Positions 27,352 through 36,337 are shown, counted from the first letter of the stretch. The stretch: DNA of 64,000 bases from Flavobacteriales bacterium (GCA_016721005.1 JADKJM010000007.1:1-64000); one strand, 5' to 3'. Translations and numbers: made by a program. The notes: a model not told the origin generated them from the sequence alone.

Positions 27352-28281
27352 TTAGAGGAACAAGGGGTTCCTGTAGATCTGGACATCTGGTGGTTTCACC
27401 AGCAACACACAATAATTCACCATCAATTCATGACTACCGCTGCTGTAATTGCGCAGTTTCGAGGTAGTGATGTCATAGCTGTAGCCCACCTTCAACATGG
27501 ACTTCGTATTGGGCTTGAATTGGTACCCGATCAACGGCGCGATCGCATCCTCCGTCCGGTAGGAAACGCCCAACCAGACCATGTTATTATAGAGGAAGGT
27601 GCCGGTGATGTCGAACTGGGTGGAGGTTCCGTCACTCTTCATCAATACGCTAGGCTGCACAACGTACTTCGGGTCGCCCTTCAATTTCCAATTGTAGCCG
27701 GCCTGAAGGAAATAGTGGCGACGCTGCTGGATGCTCACATTGCTCAACTCCACCTCGGTAAGGTGTGTACTGGAGAAACCCGCCCACAAGGTCGGACTCA
27801 CATAATACAGTCCTGCCGCGAGATCCCAGCCCATATCACTGTTACCATTCGCAGGAATGGAGTTGTCCTGGGAGATGGGATCCGTCGCCTGCCAATCGTT
27901 ACCAAGGGTGTGACTCATCAGGCCTGCTGCCAAACCGATGCCGATGGTTCCCGGTCCGATCTTACGATGGAAGGAATAGCTCAACCGAGCGTAAGTGCTC
28001 TTTTGTTGTCCCAGCTTGTCAAGAAATACGGAAAGTCCAACCCCGCTGCTGATGCGCTTAATGGACCCGTGAACGTTCAACAAGGCGGTCTTGGGTGCCC
28101 CATCGAAGCCGGTCCATTGCTGTCGGAGCAGCATGGTCCCACAAAGTTCCCCGGTCGTACCAGCAACCCCGGGGTTGATGGACAAGCGGTCAAACATGTA
28201 TTGGGTGAACTGCGGATCCTGCTGCGCGAACGACGCGCTTGCCACGGCCGCGCATAGTGCTGCGGTAATTATCCCCCTCAT
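27352..28281 (-). CDS. PorP/SprF-family T9SS outer-membrane protein
   Basis: A 309-residue protein with signal peptide IITAALCAAVASASFA and mature start QQDPQFTQYMFDRLSINPG, the diagnostic opening of PorP/SprF proteins. The rest alternates short beta-strands ending in aromatic residues, as in an outer-membrane barrel (SVFLDKLGQQKSTYARLSYS; MLKVGYSYDITTS). Such proteins anchor the GldK/GldN ring or act as partners for T9SS type B cargo. It lies just upstream of gldK, matching the porP-porK-porL-porM-porN order of Porphyromonas. There is 121 bp between its stop and the gldK start. Confidence 0.9.
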   Translation of the reverse strand: MRGIITAALCAAVASASFAQQDPQFTQYMFDRLSINPGVAGTTGELCGTMLLRQQWTGFDGAPKTALLNVHGSIKRISSGVGLSVFLDKLGQQKSTYARLSYSFHRKIGPGTIGIGLAAGLMSHTLGNDWQATDPISQDNSIPANGNSDMGWDLAAGLYYVSPTLWAGFSSTHLTEVELSNVSIQQRRHYFLQAGYNWKLKGDPKYVVQPSVLMKSDGTSTQFDITGTFLYNNMVWLGVSYRTEDAIAPLIGYQFKPNTKSMLKVGYSYDITTSKLRNYSSGSHELMVNYCVLLVKPPDVQIYRNPLFL

Positions 28282-28440
28282 GCTGTTGTTCCGTTCGGTG
28301 TGGAGCCTCGCATTCGTGGGAAAGGTGATCTACCGTCCCCAAGAACCGGCGCCAATATAGCAATTCCCATTACCCGCCAAATCCGCCCGCATCCCTCTAG
28401 TGCTGGGATCCTACCGAAAGTGCTCGGGATGGGCCCCGGC

Positions 28441-29517
28441 CTAGGCCAACTTCTGGAAAGTCCGCCACCAACGGTCCGGCACTTCCTCCCGACAGGCAGC
28501 TTGATAATCACCGTATGAGCACGGTACGAGATGATGGCGCTCAAAACGCGCTTCTTGCTCGGCCCGGTATGGCACGTCCATCCACCAGCGGTCGCTGATG
28601 GTGCTTTTGTAGAACACCAATTCCTGATCGTGGCCTTTGATGGGGATCCTGAACCGCGTGAACCGTTTGCGGTCCAGCCACGGCAGATCGTTGGTGCGGC
28701 TGCGGAACCCATCCAGGAAGCACCAGACCATTTGTGCAGCGAGTTGGGCGGTGACCCCATGTTCGTCCTTCGCAGGATCCATCTCATATATCCCGACCGA
28801 GGTGATCTTCTCGCTTACCCCTGCGTAGCGCATCAACTGGCAAACCTCTTCGCCGAGGAATCCATTCGGTCCAGGGCGACTGGTACCAGGAGCATCGGCG
28901 CGACGAACTGAAGAGAGATCCACACTCATGGAGTCGGCGTTGCGCAACACAGGTTCTGCATCTGCTATGTTCATCCGTAGCTCCCCTAAGCGATGAACGT
29001 CGAAAAGAAGTCGCTCCATCAACTCGATGCCCGGTTGGTCCACGTGGTAGGTCTGGAAACCGAGGTTGCTGTAGTTGAAGAGGAAGTTCGGTTGGCGCAG
29101 GACGATGTGGCTCAAGTAGCTCGTATCCGCAAGTCCTTGGCCGGGTTCGCCGAGATCGAAGCGGCTATCCACGCACACGAGGTTCGCGGTGCGCTCCAGC
29201 ATTTCGTAGGCCAGGTATTGCGAGAAGGTGTGTCCTTGGCCGCCGCCTAGGATGATCGGGACGATATTGGATCGCATCAACTCCGCCAACGTTTCCGCCA
29301 CGGCGTGTTGCGTATCCCCAGCGCTGGCACCCGGATGGATGTCACCGAGGTCGACCATGTGGACCTGTCCAGCGGTCTGGTGCAGCTGGTAGAGTTCCTC
29401 GCGGATCGCATCCGGTGCTTCCACACATGAACGCGGTTTCGAATGACCGGGGTCGTCGATCACTCCGAAGACCGCCACTTGCATTCCTTCCAAGGAAGGG
29501 AATCCACGACCTACCAT
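28441..29517 (-). CDS. Arginase/formimidoylglutamase-fold protein with degenerate metal-binding motifs
   Basis: A 358-residue ureohydrolase-fold protein, probably without the standard activity. The family motifs are recognisable but altered: GGGQGHTF where arginases have GGDHS/GGGHD, VCVDSRFDLGE where D-A-H-x-D binds the two Mn ions (His replaced by Arg), and SVDLSSVRRADAPGT where S-x-D-x-D is expected (second Asp is Ser). The remaining scaffold, including the C-terminal SVGIYEMDPAKDE helix start (normally the E-x-N-P segment), is intact. Related arginase-like genes often sit near T9SS genes in Bacteroidota as far as I recall, but I cannot confirm it here. Its first codons overlap the topA 3' end by about 175 bp. 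Confidence 0.7.
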   Translation of the reverse strand: MVGRGFPSLEGMQVAVFGVIDDPGHSKPRSCVEAPDAIREELYQLHQTAGQVHMVDLGDIHPGASAGDTQHAVAETLAELMRSNIVPIILGGGQGHTFSQYLAYEMLERTANLVCVDSRFDLGEPGQGLADTSYLSHIVLRQPNFLFNYSNLGFQTYHVDQPGIELMERLLFDVHRLGELRMNIADAEPVLRNADSMSVDLSSVRRADAPGTSRPGPNGFLGEEVCQLMRYAGVSEKITSVGIYEMDPAKDEHGVTAQLAAQMVWCFLDGFRSRTNDLPWLDRKRFTRFRIPIKGHDQELVFYKSTISDRWWMDVPYRAEQEARFERHHLVPCSYGDYQAACREEVPDRWWRTFQKLA

Positions 29518-32023
29518 GTGGAAGGTGGCCGCCCTTGCGGGCCTTGCCTTTGCGCTCCGGTGCGGCGGCTAGCAATGTGGTCGCTTCCTCCAAGGTGATG
29601 TCCGCCGGTTCCTTCTCCTTGGGGACGTTCGCGTTCTTCTTCCCGTCGGTGATATACGGTCCATAACGACCGGCGAGGATCTGGATCTCCGACCCGGTGA
29701 ATTCCTTCAGGATGTTCTGTCGCACGCCAGCCAGCTTGGCCTCCATCAATTCAATGCCACGCTCCAAGGTCACTGCGGTCGGCTCCTCTCCCTTCGGGAT
29801 GTTCGCGTAGGTCTTGCCGTACTTCACGAATGGGCCGAAGCGACCACGACCGACGACGAGCATCTCGCCCTTGTACTCGCCGAGGTCTCGTGTAGCGTTC
29901 GCGATCTTCTTCAGGTCGATGAGTTCCACTGCACGCGCGAGATCGATCGCCAACGGATCATCCTCCGGCGTGAGGCTGGCGTAGGTGCTGCCCAAGCGTA
30001 CATATGGACCGAAGCGACCGATACCTACCGTACACACTTCGCCATCACGTTCACCCAATGTGCGTGGCAACTTGAAAAGATCCAGTGCCTCTTCATAGGT
30101 AATGGTCTGAATGCTCTGATCCTTGCGCAGGCTGGCGAAGCGCGGCTTCTCCTCGTCCTCCACGCTGCCGATCTGCACCATGGGCCCAAAGCGACCGATA
30201 CGTGCATTGATCGGCTTGCCACTGACCGGATCCATTCCCAACAGGCGTGCACCGGTGGCCCGCTCCGCGGAATCCTTCACTGTTCCGATGGTGACATGGA
30301 ACGGCTTGTAGAAGCGCGCGATCATCTCGCGCCAATTCTCCTTGCCTTCGGCGATCACGTCGAACTCCTCCTCCACTTTCGCGGTGAAGTTGAGATCCAC
30401 GATCACAGGGAAGTGCTCCACGAGGAAATCGTTCACCACCATACCGATGTCGGTGGGGAAGAGTTTCTGTTTCTCAGCGCCGACGTTCTCAGTAGCTGTC
30501 GCATCAGAGACCGCATCATTCACGAGCGTGAGGATCCGATACGGACGCGGCTTGCCATCGCGGTTCTCCTTCACTACGTAGCCGCGCTTCTGCACGGTGC
30601 TGATCGTGGGTGCGTAGGTGGAAGGGCGGCCGATGCCGAGTTCCTCCAGCTTCTTCACTAGGCTCGCTTCGGTGTATCGCGGTGAAGGGCGATCGAAGCG
30701 TTGCGTAGCGAGCATCTCTTTCAATGCGAGTAGCTCGCCCTGCTTCATGTCCGGCAGCAAACCCGCCTGCTCATCGCTATCCTCATCGTCCTTGCCTTCC
30801 ATGTACACCTTCAGGAAACCATCGAAGAGGATCACCTCGCCCTGCGCGACCAGGTTCTCACCGGGTCGGCCACTGATGCCGATGTTCACGACGGTCTTCT
30901 CCAGTTCCGCCTCCGCCATTTGGCTGGCGAGCGTGCGCTTCCAGATCAGGTCGTAGAGTCGTTCCGCATCGCTATCGGCTCCGGCGTTCCGCACGCGCAT
31001 GTCCGCCGGGCGAATGGCCTCGTGCGCTTCCTGCGCGCCTTTGCTCTTGCTCGTGAACCGGCGCGACTTGCTGTACCGCTCGCCGTATTGCTCACTGATC
31101 TGTTCCGCCGCTGCAGCGATGGCCTGTTCGCTCAGGTTCACCGAATCGGTACGCATGTAAGTGATGTGCCCCTGCTCGTACAGCCCTTGCGCGATCCTCA
31201 TGGTGCGGTCCACACCATAGCCGAGTTTGCGTGACGCTTCCTGTTGAAGTGTGCTGGTGGTGAACGGCGCAGCCGGTGATCGCTTACCGGGCTTCTTCTC
31301 CACGGCGTGTACCGTGTAGTTGGAACCGATGCACCCTTCAAGGAAAGCGCGCGCTTCTTCTTCCGTCGCGAAACGCGTCGGCAATTCCGCTTTCACACTC
31401 GCGCCACTTCCGGTGGTCATGATCGCGGTGATGCGGAAGGCGCTCTTGCTGTCGAAGTCGAGGATCTCGCGCTCACGCTCCACGATCAAGCGCACCGCCA
31501 CGCTTTGCACGCGACCGGCGCTCAGGCTCGGCTTCACCTTACGCCAAAGGATCGGGCTCAATTCGTAACCGACCAAGCGATCCAGCACACGGCGCGCTTG
31601 CTGTGCATCCACCAAGTGGATATCGATCGCGCGCGGTTCCAACATCGCCGCCGTGACCGCCTGCTTCGTGATCTCGTTGAAGGTGATGCGCTTCACCTTG
31701 TCATCGGCGAGGTGCAACGCTTCCTTCAAGTGCCAGCTGATGGCTTCTCCTTCGCGGTCCTCGTCAGTCGCGAGCCACACCGTTCCGGCCTTGTCGGCTT
31801 CCTTCTGCAATTGCTTCAGGCGGTCCTTCTTGTCATCGGGGATGATGTACGTCGGTTCGAAGCCGTTCTCCACATCCACGCTCAGGTCGCGTTCAGGAAG
31901 ATCACGCACATGACCATAACTGCTCAACACCGTGTAGCCTTCGCCGAGGTACTTCTCGATCGTCTTCGCTTTCGCTGGCGACTCCACGATCACCAGATCT
32001 CCGCTTCCTTTCTTCTTGGCCAT
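29342..32023 (-). CDS. topA: DNA topoisomerase I
   Basis: An 893-residue type IA topoisomerase. The Toprim domain starts GDLVIVESPAKAKTIEKYLG and includes LATDEDREGEAISWHL (acidic D-x-D-R-E triad). The active-site tyrosine is in GHITYMRTDSVNLS near residue 300. RPSTYAPTISTVQKRGYV follows. The C-terminal part carries three repeats of the form GRFGPxVKxGxTYAxIPKGEEP, replacing zinc fingers. It relaxes negative supercoils. After PERKGKARKG the frame runs about 60 unusual residues over the start of the arginase-like gene; the natural end may lie nearer 29520, with a small frameshift possible. Confidence 0.93.
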   Translation of the reverse strand: MAKKKGSGDLVIVESPAKAKTIEKYLGEGYTVLSSYGHVRDLPERDLSVDVENGFEPTYIIPDDKKDRLKQLQKEADKAGTVWLATDEDREGEAISWHLKEALHLADDKVKRITFNEITKQAVTAAMLEPRAIDIHLVDAQQARRVLDRLVGYELSPILWRKVKPSLSAGRVQSVAVRLIVEREREILDFDSKSAFRITAIMTTGSGASVKAELPTRFATEEEARAFLEGCIGSNYTVHAVEKKPGKRSPAAPFTTSTLQQEASRKLGYGVDRTMRIAQGLYEQGHITYMRTDSVNLSEQAIAAAAEQISEQYGERYSKSRRFTSKSKGAQEAHEAIRPADMRVRNAGADSDAERLYDLIWKRTLASQMAEAELEKTVVNIGISGRPGENLVAQGEVILFDGFLKVYMEGKDDEDSDEQAGLLPDMKQGELLALKEMLATQRFDRPSPRYTEASLVKKLEELGIGRPSTYAPTISTVQKRGYVVKENRDGKPRPYRILTLVNDAVSDATATENVGAEKQKLFPTDIGMVVNDFLVEHFPVIVDLNFTAKVEEEFDVIAEGKENWREMIARFYKPFHVTIGTVKDSAERATGARLLGMDPVSGKPINARIGRFGPMVQIGSVEDEEKPRFASLRKDQSIQTITYEEALDLFKLPRTLGERDGEVCTVGIGRFGPYVRLGSTYASLTPEDDPLAIDLARAVELIDLKKIANATRDLGEYKGEMLVVGRGRFGPFVKYGKTYANIPKGEEPTAVTLERGIELMEAKLAGVRQNILKEFTGSEIQILAGRYGPYITDGKKNANVPKEKEPADITLEEATTLLAAAPERKGKARKGGHLPHGRSWIPFLGRNASGGLRSDRRPRSFETAFMCGSTGCDPRGTLPAAPDRWTGPHGRPR

Positions 32024-32253
32024 GGATTGATCCTATTCAGGGCGGCAAATAAAAGGGGCTATTCACCGGATCCGGTTACCCTTCCCCGTTCCTTCTTCTA
32101 CTTCCCCTTTAGGGGAAGGAAAATTTCAACAGGTCCGGTGATCCGGAAAGAGGCCGCTGAAAAGTGATCGACCCGACCCTTCTTCGATCCGATCCACGAA
32201 CCTTTGTCATGGATGAAATGTTCTGGCGACAGTCGGGTCCCGGTAAGATCGGG

Positions 32254-32814
32254 ATGAAACACATGCCAACGATGAACACCTTCTCTTTGCTGCTCGCCTC
32301 GGCATTGATGCTTTCCGCCTGCGGCACATCCAACGGACAAACCGCCTCGAAGAACCCGACCATGGATACGAACAACCAGTACGATCACAGCACCAATCCG
32401 TACTACTCGCACACGGACACCGCAAAGCTGGATGTCCCGCTGGCCGAGTGGAAGAAGATCCTTCCGGAGGACCTCTACTACATCGCCTTCGAGAAAGGAA
32501 CCGAACGCGCCTTCACGGGGAAGTACTGGGACTTCGATGGGATCGGCACCTACGCCTGCGCGGTGTGTGGTAACGTGCTCTTCCAGGCCGATTCCAAGTT
32601 CGCGAGCAGTTGCGGTTGGCCGAGCTTCTTCCAGCCGGAGCGCAAGGATGCGATCCACTATCACGCGGACGATGCATTCGGAATGATCCGCACGGAAACG
32701 ACCTGTGGGCGATGCGGTGCGCACCTCGGCCACGTGTTCGATGATGGCCCGAAGCCGACCGGACAGCGCTACTGCATCAACTCGGTGAGCTTGGACTTCA
32801 TCGGGAAGAAGTAG
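32254..32814 (+). CDS. msrB: Peptide-methionine (R)-S-oxide reductase MsrB, lipoprotein form
   Basis: A ~186-residue MsrB. An N-terminal lipoprotein signal (NTFSLLLASALMLSACG) places it in the periplasm or envelope, unlike cytosolic MsrB. The catalytic domain begins WKKILPEDLYYIAFEKGTE and has the zinc pair motifs CAVCG and CGRCG, the W-P-S-F substrate motif in CGWPSFFQP, HLGHVFDDGP, and RYCINSVSLDF with the catalytic Cys. It reduces R-methionine sulfoxide in proteins. The start at 32254 (or 32272) is chosen to put the signal at the N-terminus; the frame is open 30 codons further upstream. Confidence 0.93.
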   Translation: MKHMPTMNTFSLLLASALMLSACGTSNGQTASKNPTMDTNNQYDHSTNPYYSHTDTAKLDVPLAEWKKILPEDLYYIAFEKGTERAFTGKYWDFDGIGTYACAVCGNVLFQADSKFASSCGWPSFFQPERKDAIHYHADDAFGMIRTETTCGRCGAHLGHVFDDGPKPTGQRYCINSVSLDFIGKK

Positions 32815-32864
32815 CCACGTCCTTGGGTGGTGGCCGTTCTACCTTGTGCGACCAACCTTGGACC

Positions 32865-33314
32865 ATGCGCTACCTGTTGCCTCTTCTCGCGATCCTGTTC
32901 TTCGCCACGAACATCACGGCGCAGAAGCCGGTCGCTGTTGTTCCTCCGGCGGCGGCGAGTGCGCACCTCACCAAGACCTATCCGGGCGCAGTGGTGGAGA
33001 AATGGAAAAAGGGCGGTAAGCACTTCAAGGCCGATTTCAAATTGAAGAACGAGACCTACCATGCCTACTACACACCGGCTGGTGCGTGGGTACGCACCGA
33101 ACACAACATCCCGAAGAACGAACTGCCCGCAGCGGTCGCCGCCCAGTTGAAAGCGTCGAAGTACAGCAACTGGAAGATCAAGGATGTGGAGGAACACGCT
33201 ACACCCGAACAGCCGCGGTTGTTCAAATTGAAAGTGGACACCGAGATCAAGAAGGCGGAACTCGTGTTCACGCCGGATGGAAAGTTGGTGAGCGCGGATG
33301 AGAAGGCGAAGTAG
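32865..33314 (+). CDS. PepSY-like (BLIP-fold) periplasmic protein
   Basis: A 149-residue secreted protein. Signal peptide RYLLPLLAILFFATNITA, then a single alpha/beta domain with HLTKTYPGAVVEKWKKGGK, FKADFKLKNETYHAYYT and LPAAVAAQLKASKYSNWKIKDVEEH. The alternation of a helix (xxxxKTYPGA) and an F-K-A-D-F strand is typical of the PepSY-like/DUF2874 family common in Bacteroidota. Role unknown; no enzyme motif. It is 50 bp after msrB on the same strand and may share its transcript. Confidence 0.65.
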   Translation: MRYLLPLLAILFFATNITAQKPVAVVPPAAASAHLTKTYPGAVVEKWKKGGKHFKADFKLKNETYHAYYTPAGAWVRTEHNIPKNELPAAVAAQLKASKYSNWKIKDVEEHATPEQPRLFKLKVDTEIKKAELVFTPDGKLVSADEKAK

Positions 33315-33315
33315 A

Positions 33316-34092
33316 TCAAGTCTTCGGCTCTTTCATCTGTACTCTGAGCGGACCCGCACGTAGTCGAGTCCAGAATCCGCGACCGTTCCGGTGCCACAGG
33401 ACACCGACCCTGATGCCTGCATCGATACCTCCGATCTTGTTCCCGCTCCTTAGCATGGAAGAGACGGCCAAACTGAGAAACGGGTCAACAGTGAGTCCCA
33501 CGTTCTTGCTGATACTCGGAGTGTATCGGAGGGCGATCAGAAGTCGCTGGTCACCACTAAATCGAGTAGGCGCTTGAAGCGGAATTGTATCCCTTGACCA
33601 ATCACCTTGCGGAGGTGGGAAGATCGACCAATTGCGCGATGTACCTTCCATTGAGCCGCCAACAAGCCACCCCAACTGAAGACCCACTCGGAATGTGAGT
33701 GTGCTTCGTCCGAACTCAGGACCAAGGGTGAAATACAAATGGTCAAGACGTGTATTCAAAGTGGTGAACGTCCCTCCGCCATGACTACCCTCATCAAGGT
33801 GCGCGGTGAACTCTCGATGTCTCCAATCCACCTCGGCGAAAAAATTCCCAACTGCTGGTAGTCGATCACGGTAGAACAGGCTCGCGGTCATCGGAAAGGA
33901 TTGCTCCGACGTAACTGATGGGCTGCCGTACGAGCCTGATATGCTCATTTGGTAGAGATATCCACCGACACCCCCGCCGAATTCGAACTGGGCAACCCCG
34001 GTTCCAGTCACAAACATTCCGATCCACGAGACCGCAATTCGCAGGGTCATGCGCGCCGGAGGCACTGCCGCATTCGATCGTTCACTCATCAC
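33316..34092 (-). CDS. Predicted outer-membrane beta-barrel protein, paralogue 1
   Basis: A 258-residue protein of unknown function. An N-terminal hydrophobic segment (MTLRIAVSWIGMFVTGTGVA) looks like a signal peptide; residues 1-15 precede it, so the real start may be the internal ATG. The rest is beta-rich with alternating aromatic residues: VGGYLYQMSISGSYG, SLFYRDRLPAVGNFFAEVDW, LGPEFGRSTLTFRVGLQLGWLVGG-type and DPFLSLAVSSMLRSGNKIGG. The C-terminus aligns by eye with the neighbouring paralogue. It overlaps that gene by 11 bp and converges on the PepSY-like gene. Confidence 0.6.
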   Translation of the reverse strand: MMSERSNAAVPPARMTLRIAVSWIGMFVTGTGVAQFEFGGGVGGYLYQMSISGSYGSPSVTSEQSFPMTASLFYRDRLPAVGNFFAEVDWRHREFTAHLDEGSHGGGTFTTLNTRLDHLYFTLGPEFGRSTLTFRVGLQLGWLVGGSMEGTSRNWSIFPPPQGDWSRDTIPLQAPTRFSGDQRLLIALRYTPSISKNVGLTVDPFLSLAVSSMLRSGNKIGGIDAGIRVGVLWHRNGRGFWTRLRAGPLRVQMKEPKT

Positions 34093-34798
34093 TTGGCGCT
34101 ATCGCCTTTACAAACAATCCCTTGCGTTGGATCCTTCGGTAGAACCCGACGGTGATACCCACATCGGCTCCTCGGCTTCCGGGTTTGTCCTTGAGCAGAG
34201 AACTGAGAGCGGTGTTCACATATCCGTCCAGTGAGACTCCGAAGGCTTTGGCGTTGAAGTTCCGCAAGCTCAAACCGAACATGAATCGAAGATCGCCCTG
34301 GAGCATCGCTGGTTCGGAGTTCGCGTAAGTAGTCTCCTCGACATACGTTCCGTTGAAAGCTGATCGGGATCCGCTCACTCTTCCACCAACCTTGAATCCG
34401 ATCATCGGCCCGAAGCGCGCTATCACCTTGCCGAAGTCGTCAAGCCGGACTTCGGGAACAATAATCAGATAGATCAGGTCCAGATCCACGTGAAGCGATT
34501 CCTTAACGCCAGGCGCCAGGCCTTGGTAGGCTTGGGATACATAGAAAGTGCGCCGGAGGAAGAACAACTCGGCGCAGAAGTTCAATTGCTTCGGGGAAGC
34601 ACCCCTGTAAAATACCGAAGCAGAAAGTCCAGGTGCATCAAAGTCATCATATTCGACCCTGTACAGGTTATGCTTGTCACGTGCACCTCGCAGCCGTTGG
34701 CTGTATGCGCCGATACCTAAGCCAATATCATATTGCGACATCGCGCAATGGGCAACCAACCCAACTACCAGAAGGCAATATTTTCTCAGATAATTCAA
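34082..34798 (-). CDS. Predicted outer-membrane beta-barrel protein, paralogue 2
   Basis: A 238-residue protein. Signal peptide RKYCLLVVGLVAHCAMSQ. Beta-rich segments include YDIGLGIGAYSQRLRGA, LSASVFYRGASPKQLNFCAE and FGPMIGFKVGGRV. The C-terminal half (VSLDGYVNTALSSLLKDKPG then DVGITVGFYRR) matches the downstream protein (VDPFLSLAVSSMLRSGNKIG then DAGIRVGVLWHR), so the two arose by tandem duplication. The local base composition is more AT-rich than neighbours. Function unknown. Confidence 0.65.
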   Translation of the reverse strand: MNYLRKYCLLVVGLVAHCAMSQYDIGLGIGAYSQRLRGARDKHNLYRVEYDDFDAPGLSASVFYRGASPKQLNFCAELFFLRRTFYVSQAYQGLAPGVKESLHVDLDLIYLIIVPEVRLDDFGKVIARFGPMIGFKVGGRVSGSRSAFNGTYVEETTYANSEPAMLQGDLRFMFGLSLRNFNAKAFGVSLDGYVNTALSSLLKDKPGSRGADVGITVGFYRRIQRKGLFVKAIAPSDE

Positions 34799-34840
34799 TG
34801 CGTTCGATCCAAGGGTGAAGGTAGATGCTATCCTGCCAGC

Positions 34841-34870
34841 TTGTCAGCGCCGTGAAGCCCGCTACTTTTG
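34841..34870 (+). promoter_or_regulatory. Bacteroidota-type promoter of the miaB operon
   Basis: TTG at 34841-34843 and TACTTTTG at 34863-34870, spaced 19 bp, fit the -33 TTG / -7 TAnnTTTG consensus. The miaB ATG is 19 bp after the box. Confidence 0.65.
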
Positions 34871-34888
34871 CGGTCCCGATCGGGAAGC

Positions 34889-36337
34889 ATGTCCAAAAAG
34901 GTCTACATAGAGAGCTACGGCTGCCAGATGAACTTCAGCGACAGCGAGATCGTCGCGAGCGTCCTGGTGAAGGACGGCTACACCCCGGTGAAAAGCGCCG
35001 AGGAAGCCGACCTCGTGCTGCTGAACACGTGCAGCATCCGGGAGAAGGCCGAGTACACGGTGCTTCAGCGCATCAACGAGATGAACAACCTGAAAGCCCG
35101 CAAGAAGGGCCTGAAGGTGGGCGTGCTCGGGTGCATGGCCGAGCGGATGCGGGAGGATCTGTTGGAGAAGAAGAAGGTGGTGGATCTGGTGGTCGGCCCC
35201 GATGCGTACCGCACTCTACCCGATTTGTTGAGCAAAGTGGGCACGGGCCAAAAAGCCGTGAACGTGCTGCTGAGTCGTGAGGAGACCTATGGCGAGATCG
35301 AACCGGTGCGATTGGACAGCAACGGTGTCACGGCCTTCGTCACGATCATGCGCGGCTGCGACAACATGTGCGCGTTCTGCGTGGTGCCGTTCACACGTGG
35401 TCGTGAGCGCAGCCGCGATCCGCACACTATCGTGCGTGAATGCGAACAGCTTGTTGAGCAGGGCTACCGCGAGGTGACGCTGCTCGGACAGAACGTGGAT
35501 AGCTACAAGTGGACCTCACCCCAACCCCTCTCCCGAGGAGAGGGGCTACCCTCGGCCGGAATTGTTGCCAATGGGCATTCCCCCTCCCCCGTCGGGGGAG
35601 GCCGGGAGGGGGCTGTGGATTTCGCCGACCTCCTCGAGATGGTCGCGCTCGCGTGCCCTACTCTGCGCATCCGTTACAGCACCAGCCATCCCAAGGACAT
35701 GACCGACAAGGTGTTGGTGGTAATGGCGCGTTACGCCAACATCTGCAAGTACATCCACCTGCCGGTGCAGAGCGGAAGCAGCGAGGTGCTGAAGCGGATG
35801 AACCGCGGATACGATCGTGCATGGTACCTCGAACGCATGGTCAGCATCCGCGACCACATGCCCGAATGCGCGATCAGCACGGACATCATTGCGGGATTCA
35901 GCGGTGAGACCGAGGAGGATCACCAGCAGACACTGAGCTTGATGAACGAAGTGGTCTATGACATGGCCTTCATGTTCAAGTACAGCGAGCGGCCCAAGAC
36001 CATGGCGGCGCGCAAATACGCCGACGATGTGCCGGAGGATGTGAAGGGACGCCGGTTGGCGGAGATCATCGAAACGCAGAAAAAGAAGAGTGCCGAGCGC
36101 ATGGCGAGTTACGTAGGCCAAATACACGAGGTGTTGATCGAAGGGGTGAGCAAGCGCAGCGACGAGAATATGTACGGGCGGAACACGCAGAACAGTGTGG
36201 TCATCTTGTCACGTTCCTTCAACGGCACGGAATTGAAGCCCGGCACCTTCGTGAGAACAGAGATCATCAGTTCGACCGCTGGCAGCTTGTTCGGCACGGT
36301 CATTCAGGTGTTGAACGCAGAACCCGTGGCGGCATGA
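34889..36337 (+). CDS. miaB: tRNA-2-methylthio-N6-dimethylallyladenosine synthase MiaB
   Basis: A 482-residue radical-SAM methylthiotransferase that adds the ms2 group at A37 of tRNAs. The N-terminal cluster domain starts VYIESYGCQMNFSDSEI with LLNTCSIREKAE and VGVLGCMAER. The radical-SAM CxxxCxxC is in RGCDNMCAFCVVPFTRGRE. The C-terminal TRAM domain is near residues 415-475. About 35 residues near position 209-243, rich in Pro, Ser and Gly, come from an in-frame palindromic repeat (35514-35617) in the loop after LLGQNVDSYKW. The family has a variable insertion here, so activity may be kept. The ATG at 34889 is preferred to an upstream one. Its stop overlaps the next start (ATGA). Confidence 0.95.
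   Translation: MSKKVYIESYGCQMNFSDSEIVASVLVKDGYTPVKSAEEADLVLLNTCSIREKAEYTVLQRINEMNNLKARKKGLKVGVLGCMAERMREDLLEKKKVVDLVVGPDAYRTLPDLLSKVGTGQKAVNVLLSREETYGEIEPVRLDSNGVTAFVTIMRGCDNMCAFCVVPFTRGRERSRDPHTIVRECEQLVEQGYREVTLLGQNVDSYKWTSPQPLSRGEGLPSAGIVANGHSPSPVGGGREGAVDFADLLEMVALACPTLRIRYSTSHPKDMTDKVLVVMARYANICKYIHLPVQSGSSEVLKRMNRGYDRAWYLERMVSIRDHMPECAISTDIIAGFSGETEEDHQQTLSLMNEVVYDMAFMFKYSERPKTMAARKYADDVPEDVKGRRLAEIIETQKKKSAERMASYVGQIHEVLIEGVSKRSDENMYGRNTQNSVVILSRSFNGTELKPGTFVRTEIISSTAGSLFGTVIQVLNAEPVAA
35514..35617. repeat. Palindromic repeat element inserted in frame within miaB
   Basis: About 104 bp with two nested hairpins: CCCCTCTCC/GGAGAGGGG (35525-35545, loop CGA) and CCTCCCCC/GGGGGAGG (35583-35601, loop GTC). 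The outer arms are imperfect inverted copies of each other (CTCACCCCAACCCCTCTCC against the complement of GGCCGGGAGGGGGCTG). The element has no stop in the miaB frame and contributes TSPQPLSRGEG...SPSPVGGGREG. Confidence 0.8.
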
